Positions 1-9,870 are shown, numbered from the stretch's first letter. The stretch: DNA of 64,000 bases from Caulobacter vibrioides (GCF_002858865.1 NZ_PJRR01000013.1:244169-308168), one strand, 5' to 3'. Numbers and translations are program-made. Notes: generated by a model from the letters alone, not told the origin.

Positions 1-139
1 GGCAGCGGAAGCCGAGCTCGGCGTACTCCGGCGCGGCGATCACGCCGGATTTGGCTTCCCGCAGCGAGGCCAATACCTCATGGGCGTTGTTGCCGATGGA
101 CGAGACGATCCCCAGTCCTGTGACGACGACGCGACGCAT
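1..139 (-). CDS. fabB: 3-oxoacyl-ACP synthase I FabB, N-terminal part (cut by window edge)
   Basis: Only the first 46 codons lie in the window; the gene runs off the left edge. The start reads MRRVVVTGLGIVSSIGNN, the usual N-terminus of beta-ketoacyl-ACP synthases of the FabB/FabF type. The enzyme condenses malonyl-ACP with acyl-ACP in fatty acid elongation. It lies 70 nt downstream of fabA on the same strand, and a fabA-fabB pair is the standard unsaturated fatty acid operon of alphaproteobacteria, which is why FabB is preferred over FabF. The catalytic Cys-His-His residues are outside the window. Confidence 0.85.
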   Translation of the reverse strand, partial: MRRVVVTGLGIVSSIGNNAHEVLASLREAKSGVIAAPEYAELGFRC

Positions 140-209
140 ATTCTAAATCCTCTTCTCCCCCTACGATCCGTCAGGGGCCAGCTCTCTAGGGCCGGTCTCG
201 TCTAACGGA

Positions 210-722
210 TCAAGCCATTTGTTCGGGCGTGAACAGGCCAACCTTCAGGTCACTGGTTTCGTAGATCACCTTGCCGTCGGCTTCCAGGACGCCGTCAGCG
301 ATGCCCATGACCAGCTTGCGCATGATCACACGCTTCAGATCGATCTTGTAGACGACCTTCTTGATATCAGGCGTGACCTGACCCGTGAATTTCACTTCGC
401 CGACGCCCAGGGCGCGGCCGCGGCCGGGACCGCCCGACCAGCCCAGGAAGAAGCCGACCAGTTGCCACATGGCGTCCAGACCCAGGCAGCCGGGCATGAC
501 GGGGTCGCCGATGAAGTGGCAGTCGAAAAACCAGAGGTCGGGACGGATGTCGAACTCAGCCTCGACATAGCCCTTGCCGTACTTGCCGCCCTCGGCCTCG
601 ATCCGGACGATCCGGTCAAACATCAGCATCGGCGGCGCCGGCAGTTGGGCGTTGCCAGGACCGAACATCTCGCCGCGACCGCAGGCCAGGAGTTCTTCGA
701 AGGTGTAGGCGTTCTTCTGCAT
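210..722 (-). CDS. fabA: 3-hydroxydecanoyl-ACP dehydratase/isomerase FabA
   Basis: A 170 aa protein with the normal FabA length. It carries the hallmark block [18 protein letters not shown], with the catalytic His at residue 69 and Asp at residue 83, close to the E. coli positions. FabA dehydrates 3-hydroxydecanoyl-ACP and isomerises trans-2- to cis-3-decenoyl-ACP, which commits the chain to unsaturated fatty acids in the cytoplasm. fabB follows after 70 nt on the same strand, so the two are probably co-transcribed. The start is the only ATG at the conserved N-terminus ([20 protein letters not shown]). Confidence 0.95.
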   Translation of the reverse strand: MQKNAYTFEELLACGRGEMFGPGNAQLPAPPMLMFDRIVRIEAEGGKYGKGYVEAEFDIRPDLWFFDCHFIGDPVMPGCLGLDAMWQLVGFFLGWSGGPGRGRALGVGEVKFTGQVTPDIKKVVYKIDLKRVIMRKLVMGIADGVLEADGKVIYETSDLKVGLFTPEQMA

Positions 723-792
723 GGCGCACGCCCTAGCACGACGGTGGGTGAGGCCTCAACGTTTCCCTACGCGAACCCGATCCCAAGCCGAC

Positions 793-1338
793 CTATCGTT
801 TGCGACACTGAACGGCCGGATCCGCGCCCCAGATCTCGCCCTCGCGCGCCCAACCCGACGATCCGTCGGCGCGAAGCCTGCACCAGCCGTTCTCGCACTT
901 GTCCAGCGAGGCCACCGCCCGCGCCTTCAGATAGGCGTTGACCTTGGCGCCGTCCTTGGGCGCGCTGAGCAGAGCCAGATTGGTCGGCTGGACGCGCATC
1001 GCCGAACGCCGGCCGTCGGTGGTGCGCTTATGGACCCAGGCCAGACCGCCCTCCGGGTCGCAGATCCGGCGCCACTCGCGGGTTTCGGCCACCACTTGCA
1101 CCGGCAGGCCCTTGGCGTGATAGACCCAGAGCAGTTGGTGGGCTTCATCCGGACCGTTTCGCGCGTTGACCTCGGCGTACTTCAGCGAAACGTAGCGCGG
1201 CACCTCCAGGCCGGAGGGCGTGACCCTGGGCCCCTGGGCGGCCACCGGCCCCGCCAGCAAAGCCGCTCCCGCCGCAATTCCGACCATGACACGCGTCAAA
1301 CCCATTCGAGACGAACCTTGTTCTGTTTTTGACCGCAT
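793..1338 (-). CDS. Exported SH3-like domain protein
   Basis: A protein of up to 181 aa with a signal peptide (residues about 12-35, ending GPVAAQ) and a bacterial SH3-like region built from two repeats: one around YAEVNARNGPDEAHQLLW with a following REWRRICDPEGGLAWVHK, the other around KVNAYLKARAVASLDKCENG with GSSGWARE. Such domains usually bind peptidoglycan or mediate periplasmic protein contacts. A second ATG at 1305 (MGLTRVMVGIAAG) gives a more typical short signal peptide and may be the true start. It is transcribed divergently from the 2-hydroxyacid dehydrogenase gene. The specific function is unknown. Confidence 0.75.
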   Translation of the reverse strand: MRSKTEQGSSRMGLTRVMVGIAAGAALLAGPVAAQGPRVTPSGLEVPRYVSLKYAEVNARNGPDEAHQLLWVYHAKGLPVQVVAETREWRRICDPEGGLAWVHKRTTDGRRSAMRVQPTNLALLSAPKDGAKVNAYLKARAVASLDKCENGWCRLRADGSSGWAREGEIWGADPAVQCRKR

Positions 1339-1410
1339 GTTGCTTGGCCCCCACCGGCCCCTTTGCTACAGCTTTCAAACGCCTGTCAGAGAGAGCTTTT
1401 CAAACCGCCC

Positions 1411-2397
1411 ATGGCCGCCCGCAAGCTCAAAGTCATCGTCACCCGCAAACTCCCCGATCCGGTGGAGACGCGGATGTGCGAACTGTTCGACACCGAACTG
1501 AACGTCTCCGACAAGCCCATGACGGCGGACGAGTTGGTTGACGCGATGAGCCGCGCCGACGTGCTGGTGCCGACGATCACGGATCGTATCGATTCCCGCC
1601 TTTTGTCGCGATCCGGCGACCGCCTCAAGCTGATCGCCAATTTTGGCGCCGGCGTGGACAATATCGACGTCGCGACGGCCAATGCCCGCGGCATCATCGT
1701 CACCAACACCCCCGGCGTGCTGACCGAAGACACCGCCGACCTGACCATGACCCTGATCATGGCCGCTTCGCGTCGGATCGTAGAGGGCGCGGAAGTCGTC
1801 AAGGCCGGCGGTTTCCACGGCTGGTCGCCGACCTGGATGATGGGCCGCCGTCTTTGGGGCAAGCGCCTGGGCATCATCGGCATGGGTCGCATTGGCCAAG
1901 CCGTGGCCCGCCGCGCCAAGGCGTTCGGCATGCAGGTCCACTACCATAACCGCAAGCCGGTCAGCCCGCGCATCGCCGAGGAACTGGGCTGCACCTACTG
2001 GGAAAGCCTCGACCAGATGCTGGCCCGGATGGACTTCGTGTCGGTCAACTGCCCGCACACCCCGGCCACCTACCACCTGCTGTCGGCCCGCCGCCTGAAG
2101 CTGCTGCGCCCGCACGCCGTGGTGGTCAACACCGCGCGGGGCGAGGTGATCGACGAAGGCGCCCTGGCCAACATGCTGGCCAAGGGCGAGATCGCCGGGG
2201 CCGGTCTCGACGTCTACGAGCACGAACCGGCTATCAATCCCAAGCTCCTGAAGCTGCCCAATGTCGTGCTGCTGCCCCACATGGGCTCGGCCACGGTCGA
2301 GGGCCGCATCGACATGGGCGAGAAGGTCATCGTCAACGTGAAGACCTTCATGGACGGGCACAGGCCGCCGGATCGGGTCATCCCGGCGATGCTGTAG
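1411..2397 (+). CDS. NAD(P)-dependent D-2-hydroxyacid dehydrogenase (glyoxylate/hydroxypyruvate reductase-like)
   Basis: A 328 aa protein. The nucleotide-binding domain carries GMGRIG at residues 158-163. The catalytic set of the D-isomer-specific 2-hydroxyacid dehydrogenases is visible: Arg243 in VNTARGE, a Glu near 270-272 (YEHEP) and His290 in LLPHMGS. The frame is open further upstream, but ATG 1411 (MAARKLKVIVTRKLP) fits the family N-terminus. The family reduces 2-oxoacids such as glyoxylate or hydroxypyruvate. The N-terminal and substrate regions resemble glyoxylate reductases more than phosphoglycerate dehydrogenase, but the substrate cannot be fixed from sequence. It is a single gene with its own short upstream region shared with the divergent SH3 gene. 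Confidence 0.85.
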   Translation: MAARKLKVIVTRKLPDPVETRMCELFDTELNVSDKPMTADELVDAMSRADVLVPTITDRIDSRLLSRSGDRLKLIANFGAGVDNIDVATANARGIIVTNTPGVLTEDTADLTMTLIMAASRRIVEGAEVVKAGGFHGWSPTWMMGRRLWGKRLGIIGMGRIGQAVARRAKAFGMQVHYHNRKPVSPRIAEELGCTYWESLDQMLARMDFVSVNCPHTPATYHLLSARRLKLLRPHAVVVNTARGEVIDEGALANMLAKGEIAGAGLDVYEHEPAINPKLLKLPNVVLLPHMGSATVEGRIDMGEKVIVNVKTFMDGHRPPDRVIPAML

Positions 2398-2492
2398 ACG
2401 CGGCCTTAGCGCCTTCGCGCCGCCGACGATCGAGACACTTGCTTGTGGCGACTTCCCTCAATACGCTCGCCTGAGTTGAGGGGGACAGAGCC

Positions 2493-4496
2493 ATGCTTAG
2501 CCGTCGCGCCATTGTCGCGTCGGGCGTTTTCGCGCCCGCGCTGGCCAGCTTTTCGATCGCTAGGGCTCAGGCCTCACCTCACACCATCGAGGAACTCAGC
2601 GCGCCGCCGGTCGACCGCGATGCGGCGCTGTCTCCGAACGGCAAGTTCATCGCCTTGGCGTCAACGCGTCGGATCGACGAGAACAAGGATGACTCCAGCA
2701 TCACGATCATCCCGGCCGACAATCCCGAGAAGACCCTGACGGTGCTGCCGCTCGGCGATCGAGATATCGCAAACGTCACCTGGGCCAGTGACCGCCGCCT
2801 GCTCATCACCCTGGTGATCCCCCTGCGACGCGGCGGGCCGTCCATCGGGACTCGCCTCGCCTCGACATCAGATCCGGACGAGCGGCCGAAGGCGCGCCGG
2901 GTTCTGGCCATCGACATGGACGGCAAGAACAGTGTCATGCTCTTCGGTAACGATCAGATGCTGCGCGAGGTGCCGGACCTGGGGGACATCGTTGACCTTT
3001 TGCCCGATGATCCCGACCACATCCTGGTCAAGGCCGCCAACTTCAGCGCTGGGATCTATTGCCTCTACAAGGTCAACATCCTGACCGGTGAACCGGAGCT
3101 CTTCGAGCGCGGCACGCTAAAGACCCGGCGCTGGTTGACCCAAGCCGGCGTTCCGGTTGTCCGCTATGACTACAATGATCGCGGCACCGTTCAGACGATT
3201 TATGTCCGGGCGCCGGGAGAGGCGGCGTGGCGGTTCTTCCGCAAGCTACGCGGCGATCAGCAATCGAAGGCCGAGTTCGAGTTCATAGGCGCAGCGCCGC
3301 AGCCCGGCGTGATGCTGGCGCTCGCGCCCCAGGGCGACGATGGGGCGCTGGCGCTACGCGAGTTTGATCTGCGCACCCTGGCCCTGGGCAAGACCCTGGC
3401 CAGCAAACCCAATCGCGACGCCGAATGGGTTTTGCGAAGCCGCAAGGGCGAGCTTATGGGCGTGGCCTTCATCGAGGATCGCCTGACCTACAAATTCACC
3501 GATCCGCGCATGGAGTCGGTCTATCGCGGCCTCAACCGTTACCTCGGCGATGTCTGCAACATTCGCATTTTCGATATCAGCGACGACGGCATGCGCTTCC
3601 TGGCGCGCGTCACCGGTCCCCGTGAACCTGGAACGCTCTATTTCTATGACCGTGTGACAAAGCGCTTCGACGGGATCGGCCAAGCCTATCCGACGCTGAC
3701 GCCCGAGCGCCTGGCGCCCATGGAGACCCTCAGCGTCCGCACCCGCGACGGTGCGACGATCACCGCCTATCTGACCATTCCGCTGGCGCCTGGCCCCCGG
3801 CCCCTGGTCGTGTTTCCGCACGGTGGACCGGAACTGCGCGACCACTACGATTATCAGACCTTTGTCCAGGTTCTGGCCGCGCAGGGCTGGTTGGTGTTGC
3901 AGCCCAATTTCAGGGGCTCAGGCGGCTACGGGAAGGCGTTCGCCGACGCCGGTCGCAAGCGCTGGGGCGACCGGATGCAGGAAGACCTCGAGGACGCCGT
4001 GGCGCATGTCCTAGCCAGCGGACGCGCTGATCCAAAGCGTGTGGCCATCGCCGGCGCGAGTTACGGCGGCTATGCGGCGCTGCAGGGCGCCGTCCGCAAT
4101 CCAGATCTCTACAAGGCCGTGGTGTCCATCGCGGGTGACTGCGATCTGGTGGAGTCGATCGCCTTTTCCAGGATGCAGGACGGGCCCGATTCACCCTCCT
4201 ATCTCTATTGGTTGGAGACAATCGGAGACCCCGCCAAGGATCGCGACATGCTGAGAGCCGCTTCGCCGGCCTTGCACGCCGAAAAGGTGCGAGCGCCGGT
4301 GCTGTTGATCCACGGTCTGGAGGACGTGATCGTTGCGCCCAAACAATCACGAATCATGCAGAGCGCTCTGAAATCGGCGGGAAAGTCGGTCGAACTGATC
4401 GAGTTGAAGGACGTGGGCCACCGCGATTTGCGTGAGGAGCATTGGAATCTCGTCTACTCGCGAACCGTCAAACACATCGCCAAGGCCTTAGCCTGA
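2493..4496 (+). CDS. Exported S9 family (prolyl oligopeptidase-type) peptidase
   Basis: A 667 aa protein with an N-terminal export signal (MLSRRAIVASGVFAPALASF, with paired Arg as in Tat signals, cleavage near ARAQA). A long beta-propeller-like region is followed by a C-terminal alpha/beta hydrolase domain. The nucleophile is Ser523 in GASYGGYAAL, followed by a GLEDVIVAP Asp region and a VGHRDL His, completing the S9 catalytic triad. The frames PNFRGSGGYGKAF and HGGPELRD are typical of S9C acylaminoacyl/dipeptidyl peptidases. It probably degrades peptides in the periplasm. A Shine-Dalgarno-like GAGGGGGA precedes the ATG. It converges on the CoA-transferase gene with only 4 nt between stop codons. 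Confidence 0.85.
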   Translation: MLSRRAIVASGVFAPALASFSIARAQASPHTIEELSAPPVDRDAALSPNGKFIALASTRRIDENKDDSSITIIPADNPEKTLTVLPLGDRDIANVTWASDRRLLITLVIPLRRGGPSIGTRLASTSDPDERPKARRVLAIDMDGKNSVMLFGNDQMLREVPDLGDIVDLLPDDPDHILVKAANFSAGIYCLYKVNILTGEPELFERGTLKTRRWLTQAGVPVVRYDYNDRGTVQTIYVRAPGEAAWRFFRKLRGDQQSKAEFEFIGAAPQPGVMLALAPQGDDGALALREFDLRTLALGKTLASKPNRDAEWVLRSRKGELMGVAFIEDRLTYKFTDPRMESVYRGLNRYLGDVCNIRIFDISDDGMRFLARVTGPREPGTLYFYDRVTKRFDGIGQAYPTLTPERLAPMETLSVRTRDGATITAYLTIPLAPGPRPLVVFPHGGPELRDHYDYQTFVQVLAAQGWLVLQPNFRGSGGYGKAFADAGRKRWGDRMQEDLEDAVAHVLASGRADPKRVAIAGASYGGYAALQGAVRNPDLYKAVVSIAGDCDLVESIAFSRMQDGPDSPSYLYWLETIGDPAKDRDMLRAASPALHAEKVRAPVLLIHGLEDVIVAPKQSRIMQSALKSAGKSVELIELKDVGHRDLREEHWNLVYSRTVKHIAKALA

Positions 4497-4500
4497 CGCC

Positions 4501-6015
4501 TCACCCCCGCATGTCCCCCGTCTCGATAAACCGCTGGTGCCAGGCGAAGGCCTCCATCAGCAGGGTCGGCGACTGCTGACCGTAAGAGTCGCGCCGGGCG
4601 CGGGTCAGATAGTCCTTCAAGGCCGGTCGATAGTCTGGATGGGCGCAGTTCTCGATGATCACCTCGGCCCGCTGCCGGGGCGACAGGGCCCGCAGATCGG
4701 CCAGGCCCTGCTCGGTGACCAGGACCTGGACGTCCTGGTTGATGTGATCGACGTGCGGGGTCTTGGGGACAATGGTCGAGATCTTGCCGCCCTTGGCCGT
4801 CGAGGGGGCCATGAAAATCGAGACATAGGCGTTGCGGGCGAAGTCGCCGCTGCCGCCGATGCCGTTCTGGATGCGCGAGCCCATCAGGTGGGTCGAGTTC
4901 ACCGCCCCGTGGATGTCGGCCTCGATCATGCCGTTCATGGCGAGGCAGCCCAGGCGTCGGATCAGCTCGGGGTGATTGCTGATCTCCTGCGGTCGCAGGA
5001 CCAGGCGGTCGCGGAGTCTGTCGAGGTCGGCGTTCAGCGTATGGGCGGCCTCGGGGCTGAGAGAGAAGGCCGTGGCCGAGGCGCTGAGCAGCCTGCCCGA
5101 CTCCAGCAGCGCCAGCATCCCGTCCTGCAGGACCTCGGTATAGGCGGTCATACCCTCGAACGGCCCATCGACCAGGCCGAACATCACCGCATTGGCGATG
5201 TTGCCGACGCCCGACTGCAGCGGCAGCAGGTTGGCCGGCAGGCGACCCCGCGCCACCTCGTGGCGGAAGAACTCCAGAAGGTGGCCGGCGATGGCGCGGT
5301 GATCCTCGCCCGGCGCATCGAACGGCAGATTGCGATCGGGGGTGTCGGTTTCGACCACCGCCACGACCTTCGCCGGGTCGCACCGGAAATAGGCCTCGCC
5401 GATCCGCTGGTCCGGTCGCGTCAACGGAATAGGCCGCCGGTCTGGCGGCAAGGCCGTGCCGTAGTAGATGTCGTGCATCCCCTCCAGAGCGGGGTTCTGC
5501 CAACGGTTCACCTCGAGGATCACTTTCGAGGCCCGGTCGATCCAGGTCTTGTTGTTGCCCACGGACGAGGACGGGATCAGCGAACCGTCCGGCCGGATCC
5601 CGGTGACCTCGATCAGGGCGGTGTCGAGCGGTCCGAGGAACCCCTGCCAGGCCATCGGGGCGACCTGCGACAGGTGCATGTCGAAATAGTCCATTTCGCC
5701 GCGATTGATCATTTCCCGGGCGATAGGGTCGGAATTGTAGGGTAGGCGGAACTCGATGCCGTTGGCCTTGGCCAGGGCCCCGTCCAGCTCGGGTCCCGTC
5801 GAGGCGCCGGTCCAGACGCGCAGCTTGAAGGGACGCCCAGCGGCGTGCTCGGCCTCGATGCGGCGCGCCAGCGCCGTGGGAACGGCCTTGGGATAGCCCG
5901 ATCCGGTGAAGCCGCTCATGCCGACGGTCTCGCCTGGACCGATCAGCGCCGCCGCGTCCTCGGGCGACATCACCTTGGCCTTCAGCGCGTCCAGCCCGAT
6001 CCGTGATCCGCTCAT
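4501..6015 (-). CDS. Acetyl-CoA hydrolase/succinate CoA-transferase family protein
   Basis: A 504 aa protein of class I CoA-transferase type. It has the N-terminal signature PGETVGMSGFTGSGYPKAVP, the central block PLQSGVGNIANAVMFGL and the glycine-rich GIGGSGDFARNAYVSIF near residue 410. These match succinyl-CoA:acetate CoA-transferases, which move CoA between succinate and acetate in a TCA-cycle bypass and detoxify acetate. ATG 6015 (MSGSRIGLDALKAKV) is preferred over the upstream in-frame start at 6045, because it begins next to the conserved domain. It is apparently monocistronic. Pure hydrolase activity cannot be excluded. Confidence 0.85.
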   Translation of the reverse strand: MSGSRIGLDALKAKVMSPEDAAALIGPGETVGMSGFTGSGYPKAVPTALARRIEAEHAAGRPFKLRVWTGASTGPELDGALAKANGIEFRLPYNSDPIAREMINRGEMDYFDMHLSQVAPMAWQGFLGPLDTALIEVTGIRPDGSLIPSSSVGNNKTWIDRASKVILEVNRWQNPALEGMHDIYYGTALPPDRRPIPLTRPDQRIGEAYFRCDPAKVVAVVETDTPDRNLPFDAPGEDHRAIAGHLLEFFRHEVARGRLPANLLPLQSGVGNIANAVMFGLVDGPFEGMTAYTEVLQDGMLALLESGRLLSASATAFSLSPEAAHTLNADLDRLRDRLVLRPQEISNHPELIRRLGCLAMNGMIEADIHGAVNSTHLMGSRIQNGIGGSGDFARNAYVSIFMAPSTAKGGKISTIVPKTPHVDHINQDVQVLVTEQGLADLRALSPRQRAEVIIENCAHPDYRPALKDYLTRARRDSYGQQSPTLLMEAFAWHQRFIETGDMRG

Positions 6016-6096
6016 GCTCGCCCCACGCGCTTGCTTCACCCGCATATGGCGGGTCTGGCGCTGCGCTGTCAGGTCCGTACGAACCCGCAGGCGGCG

Positions 6097-7056
6097 CTAG
6101 TTGACGGGGTGGGCCGCCAGCCAGGCCTCAAGATCCGCCGCCGAGCGGTCGGGGATCTGCTCCATCGGCACGTGGCCCACGCCCGGATAGAGGATCAGGG
6201 TCGCCCCCGGTATGGCCTTGTGGAACTTCTCGCCGTCGGCGGCGGGAATGATCCTGTCTTCCTGGCCGAACATGATCAGGGTCGGGGCATGGATCGTCGA
6301 AAGCTCGGCGACGGTGGCGTCACGGCGGGGCCCGCTCTGCAGAGACAGCAGAATGTCGCGATGACCCGGCCCGCGGGACAGTTCGACATAGCGATCGATC
6401 AAGGCTGGTGTGACCAGGCTCTGATCCCAGTAGCCCGAGCGTAGCCCCTGCGCGACCAGAGGCCGGGTGTCGACGTCCTTCAGCACAGCGCGGCCGATCG
6501 GATGGCGAAGTATGGTGAAGATCAAAGCTCCGCCCGAATTCTCGGACGGCCATCCCGCCGCATCGACCAGCACAAGCCGCTGAACCTTGTCGGGATGATC
6601 GACCGCATAGGTCCAGGCCACCGCGCCGCCCATCGAATTGCCGGCCAGGGTGAAGCGGGTCAGGCCCAGCCGCGCCGTCAGAGCATCGACCACCGCGACG
6701 AACCCTTGGCGCCCCGCGACATAGGGGCCCGACGTCCGCGTCAGGCCATGACCCGGTAGATCCAGAACGATCACACGATAGGTCTTGGACAGCCGCGCGG
6801 CCCAGGCGTCCCAGGCGTGGGTCGAGGCCGAGTAGCCGTGCACCAGCACGATCGCCGGGGCGTCACGCGGTCCAAGGTCGCGATAATGCGCCCGCACGCC
6901 GCCCGGAAGCGCCATGTAGCGGGAGTCCGCATAGCCATACTTGGCTTCCAGCGTCGCATAGGGAATGTCTGGCCTCTGCAACAGAAACCAGGCTCCCACG
7001 GCGACAGCGATCAACACACCCAGCGCGATCGCCAGGCCCCGCGCCCAGGTTTTCAT
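6097..7056 (-). CDS. Membrane-anchored alpha/beta hydrolase
   Basis: A 319 aa protein. Residues about 8-27 (LAIALGVLIAVAVGAWFLL) form an N-terminal membrane anchor, so the catalytic domain probably faces the periplasm. The fold signatures of alpha/beta hydrolases are present: VLVHGYSAS oxyanion region, DLPGHG, nucleophile elbow GNSMGGAV, acid region FGQEDRIIP and GVGHVPMEQ with the catalytic His. The substrate is unknown; esterase, lipase or haloperoxidase-like activities are all possible. A gap of 54 nt separates it from the ThiF-family gene upstream on the same strand. Confidence 0.8.
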   Translation of the reverse strand: MKTWARGLAIALGVLIAVAVGAWFLLQRPDIPYATLEAKYGYADSRYMALPGGVRAHYRDLGPRDAPAIVLVHGYSASTHAWDAWAARLSKTYRVIVLDLPGHGLTRTSGPYVAGRQGFVAVVDALTARLGLTRFTLAGNSMGGAVAWTYAVDHPDKVQRLVLVDAAGWPSENSGGALIFTILRHPIGRAVLKDVDTRPLVAQGLRSGYWDQSLVTPALIDRYVELSRGPGHRDILLSLQSGPRRDATVAELSTIHAPTLIMFGQEDRIIPAADGEKFHKAIPGATLILYPGVGHVPMEQIPDRSAADLEAWLAAHPVN

Positions 7057-7110
7057 CCCAAAACTCCCGCAGACAGTCAGCCTATAGCGAACGGCGTTAC
7101 GCTAGGGAGG

Positions 7111-7848
7111 TCAAGCGCCGCAGGACGGGCACTGCGGGTCGCGCCCGATCCGGACCGTGCGCGTTTCGCCGGCCAAACCGTCATAGATCAGCAAGCGCCC
7201 CGAAAGGGGCTCACCCGCGCCGGTGATCAGCTTCACCGCCTCCAAGGCCATCATGGAGCCGATCACGCCGGCGAGCGCCCCGACCACGCCCACCAGGGCG
7301 CAGGTCTCCGCGTCGGGCGGGATGTCCGGCACCAGACATCGATAGCAGGGCTGGCCGTGGAACACGCCGACCTGGCCCGTCCAGCGCCCCAACGCGCCGC
7401 TGACGAGGGCTTTGCCCTGCACAACGCAAGCATCGCTCACAGCAAAGCGGGTCGCGAAATCGTCTGTGCCGTCCAGAACCAGGTCATACCCGGAAACCAC
7501 CGCCTGGGCGTTGGAGGCGTCCAGCCATACCGGGTGGGTTTCGACGCTTGTGTTCGGATTGAGCGTGCGCAGATGCTCGCTCGCCGCCTCCACCTTGGGC
7601 CGGCCCACATCGCCAGTGGCGTACAGCACCTGGCGCTGCAGGTTCGAGAGCGAGACGATGTCCGGGTCGACCAGCCCGATCGTCCCGACCCCGGCGGCGG
7701 CCAGATATAGCGCGGCCGGCGCGCCAAGACCGCCCGCCCCCACCACCAGAACCCGCGCGGCCTTGAGCTTTTGCTGGCCCGGGCCGCCCACTTCGCGCAG
7801 CACCAGATGGCGGGCGTACCGCTCGACCTCGCCGTCGGAAAAACTCAT
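7111..7848 (-). CDS. moeB: HesA/MoeB/ThiF family E1-like adenylyltransferase
   Basis: A 245 aa protein starting [20 protein letters not shown], the usual start of MoeB/ThiF proteins. It has the nucleotide-binding loop [19 protein letters not shown], the segment [10 protein letters not shown] and two CxxC pairs (CYRCLVPD and CPSCGA at the C-terminus) that bind structural zinc. Such enzymes adenylate the C-terminal Gly-Gly of MoaD or ThiS. A moaD gene is present 54 kb away in the same window, so molybdopterin activation is plausible, but ThiS or another sulphur carrier is equally possible. The frame extends upstream to 8001 over hslV; ATG 7848 is chosen because it avoids that overlap. It is divergent from hslV with 41 nt between starts. 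Confidence 0.8.
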   Translation of the reverse strand: MSFSDGEVERYARHLVLREVGGPGQQKLKAARVLVVGAGGLGAPAALYLAAAGVGTIGLVDPDIVSLSNLQRQVLYATGDVGRPKVEAASEHLRTLNPNTSVETHPVWLDASNAQAVVSGYDLVLDGTDDFATRFAVSDACVVQGKALVSGALGRWTGQVGVFHGQPCYRCLVPDIPPDAETCALVGVVGALAGVIGSMMALEAVKLITGAGEPLSGRLLIYDGLAGETRTVRIGRDPQCPSCGA

Positions 7849-7889
7849 GGCGCTTGACCCTCCGCCCCGGCCTCGCCACATGCGAAGCC

Positions 7890-8456
7890 ATGCAAAGCAA
7901 CAGCTCTTCCTTCCCCGACTGGCACGGCACGACCATTCTGGCGGTGCGCAAGAACGGCTCGACCGTGATCGCCGGCGACGGACAGGTCTCCATGGGCCCA
8001 ACCGTCGTCAAGGGCAACGCCCGCAAGGTGCGTCGCCTGGCCGGCGGCAAGGTGGTCGCGGGCTTCGCCGGCGCCACGGCCGACGCCTTCACCCTGATTG
8101 AACGGCTGGAAGCCAAGCTGGAGCAGTATCCCGACCAACTGGCCCGCGCCTGCGTCGATCTGGCCAAGGACTGGCGGACCGACCGCTACCTGCGCCGGCT
8201 GGAAGCCATGCTGCTGGTGGCCGACAAGACCGCCATCTACACGGTCACCGGCGTCGGCGATGTTCTGGAGCCCGGCGAGAGCCTCGGCGGCGGCGCGGTC
8301 GCGGCGATCGGCTCGGGCGGCAACTACGCCCTGGCAGCCGGCAAGGCCCTGATCGATCTGGACCTCTCGGCCGAGGACATCGCCCGCAAGGCCATGGGCA
8401 TCGCCGCCGAGATCTGCGTCTACACCAACGGCAACCTGACCGTCGAAAGCCTGTAA
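7890..8456 (+). CDS. hslV: ATP-dependent protease peptidase subunit HslV (ClpQ)
   Basis: A 188 aa N-terminal nucleophile hydrolase related to proteasome beta subunits. The N-terminus [20 protein letters not shown] contains the GTTIL motif; the propeptide is removed so that Thr becomes the catalytic residue. [11 protein letters not shown] and the [14 protein letters not shown] block are typical. HslV forms a dodecamer capped by the HslU ATPase and degrades unfolded and regulatory proteins. The stop codon overlaps the start of hslU by one base (TAATG), so the two are translationally coupled. Confidence 0.96.
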   Translation: MQSNSSSFPDWHGTTILAVRKNGSTVIAGDGQVSMGPTVVKGNARKVRRLAGGKVVAGFAGATADAFTLIERLEAKLEQYPDQLARACVDLAKDWRTDRYLRRLEAMLLVADKTAIYTVTGVGDVLEPGESLGGGAVAAIGSGGNYALAAGKALIDLDLSAEDIARKAMGIAAEICVYTNGNLTVESL

Positions 8457-9748
8457 TGACCGAGTTTTCGCCCCGCGAGATCGTTTCCGAACTGGACCGC
8501 TACATCGTCGGTCACGCCGAGGCCAAGAAGGCCGTCGCCGTGGCGCTGCGCAACCGCTGGCGCCGTCGCCGGGTCCCCGCCGACCTGCGCGATGAGGTCA
8601 CCCCGAAGAACATCCTCCTGATCGGCCCCACCGGCGTCGGCAAGACCGAGATCGCCCGCCGTCTGGCCAAGCTGGCCCAGGCGCCGTTCCTGAAGGTGGA
8701 AGCCACCAAGTTCACCGAGGTCGGCTATGTCGGCCGCGACGTCGACCAGATCGTGCGTGACCTCGTCGAAAGCGCCCTGGCCATGGTGCGGGAAAAGCGC
8801 CGCGCCGCCGTGAAGGCCAAGGCCGAGGGCGCCGCCGAGGAGCGGATCCTCGACGCACTCACCGGTCCGGGCTCGACCGCCGCCCGAGAGTCGTTCCGCA
8901 AGAAGCTGCGCGCCGGCGAGCTGGACGACAAGGAGGTCGAACTGCAACTGGCCGACACCGGCGGTCCCAGCTTCGACATCCCCGGCCAGCCCGGCGCGGC
9001 GGTGTTCAACCTGTCGGACATGATGAAGTCTCTGGGCGGTGGCCGCACCAAGACCCACAAGACCACCGTCTCGGGCGCCTGGGCGCCCCTGATCGCCGAG
9101 GAAAGCGACAAGCTGCTGGACCAGGAGGCCCTGACCCAGGAGGCGCTGGAACTGGCCGAGAACCACGGCATCGTGTTCCTGGACGAAATCGACAAGGTCG
9201 CCAGCTCCTCGCAGCGTTCGGGGGCCGATGTCAGCCGCGAGGGCGTGCAGCGGGATCTCTTGCCGCTGATCGAGGGCACGACGGTCTCGACCAAGTACGG
9301 GCCGGTCAAGACCGACCACATCCTGTTCATCGCCTCGGGCGCCTTCCACGTCGCCAAGCCCTCGGACCTTTTGCCGGAACTGCAGGGCCGCCTGCCGATC
9401 CGCGTGGAGCTGAAGGGCCTGTCGCGCGATGACATGCGCCGCATCCTCACCGAGCCGGAAGCCAACCTCATCCGCCAGCACCAGGCGCTGATGGCGACCG
9501 AAGAGGTCACGCTGGTCTTCACTGACGAGGCGATCGACGCCCTGGCCGACGCGGCGGTGGCCGTGAACGGCTCGGTCGAGAACATCGGCGCCCGCCGGCT
9601 GCAGACGGTCATGGAAAAGGTGGTCGAGGAGATCAGCTTCACCGCCGCCGATCGTGGCGGCGAGACCGTGACGATCGATGCGGCCTATGTTCAGGAGCGG
9701 GTGGGCGCGCTGGCGGCTAATGCGGATCTGAGCCGGTTTATTTTGTAG
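8456..9748 (+). CDS. hslU: HslU (ClpY) ATPase subunit of the HslVU protease
   Basis: A 430 aa AAA+ unfoldase of normal family length. It has the N-terminal [16 protein letters not shown], Walker [10 protein letters not shown], the pore loop EVGYVGRDV, Walker B FLDEIDK and the sensor segment [12 protein letters not shown]. It also ends in the conserved LSRFIL tail, which docks into HslV pockets. HslU hexamers unfold substrates and feed them to HslV. The start overlaps the hslV stop. A repeat element follows 4 nt after the stop and may act as the transcript end. Confidence 0.97.
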   Translation: MTEFSPREIVSELDRYIVGHAEAKKAVAVALRNRWRRRRVPADLRDEVTPKNILLIGPTGVGKTEIARRLAKLAQAPFLKVEATKFTEVGYVGRDVDQIVRDLVESALAMVREKRRAAVKAKAEGAAEERILDALTGPGSTAARESFRKKLRAGELDDKEVELQLADTGGPSFDIPGQPGAAVFNLSDMMKSLGGGRTKTHKTTVSGAWAPLIAEESDKLLDQEALTQEALELAENHGIVFLDEIDKVASSSQRSGADVSREGVQRDLLPLIEGTTVSTKYGPVKTDHILFIASGAFHVAKPSDLLPELQGRLPIRVELKGLSRDDMRRILTEPEANLIRQHQALMATEEVTLVFTDEAIDALADAAVAVNGSVENIGARRLQTVMEKVVEEISFTAADRGGETVTIDAAYVQERVGALAANADLSRFIL

Positions 9749-9751
9749 CTC

Positions 9752-9857
9752 TGACTCACCCCCTCCGCGCTGCGCGCTCCTCCCCCAGAGGGGGAAGAAG
9801 GAATGGCGCGCACCTTCCGCCCCCTTCCGTGGGCGGACGACCTGCGCAGCAGGTCAG
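9752..9857. repeat. Palindromic intergenic repeat element
   Basis: The 122 nt between hslU and the convergent Ada-like gene has no coding potential and is packed with short inverted repeats: CCCCC-aga-GGGGG (about 9783-9797), GACCTGC-gca-GCAGGTC (about 9839-9855) and a CGCGCTGCGCG core near 9769. This style of G/C-rich palindromic spacer resembles the second element at 12088-12209 and REP-type elements of Caulobacter genomes. It may serve as a bidirectional transcript end. The exact ends are uncertain. Confidence 0.55.
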
Positions 9858-9870
9858 GTGGGGGCAAGTA

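Noticed and set aside
7853..7881. Possible sigma-32 promoter before hslV (CTTGAC ... CCACAT)
   Set aside because: The spacing of 17 is too long and the leader would be only a few nucleotides.
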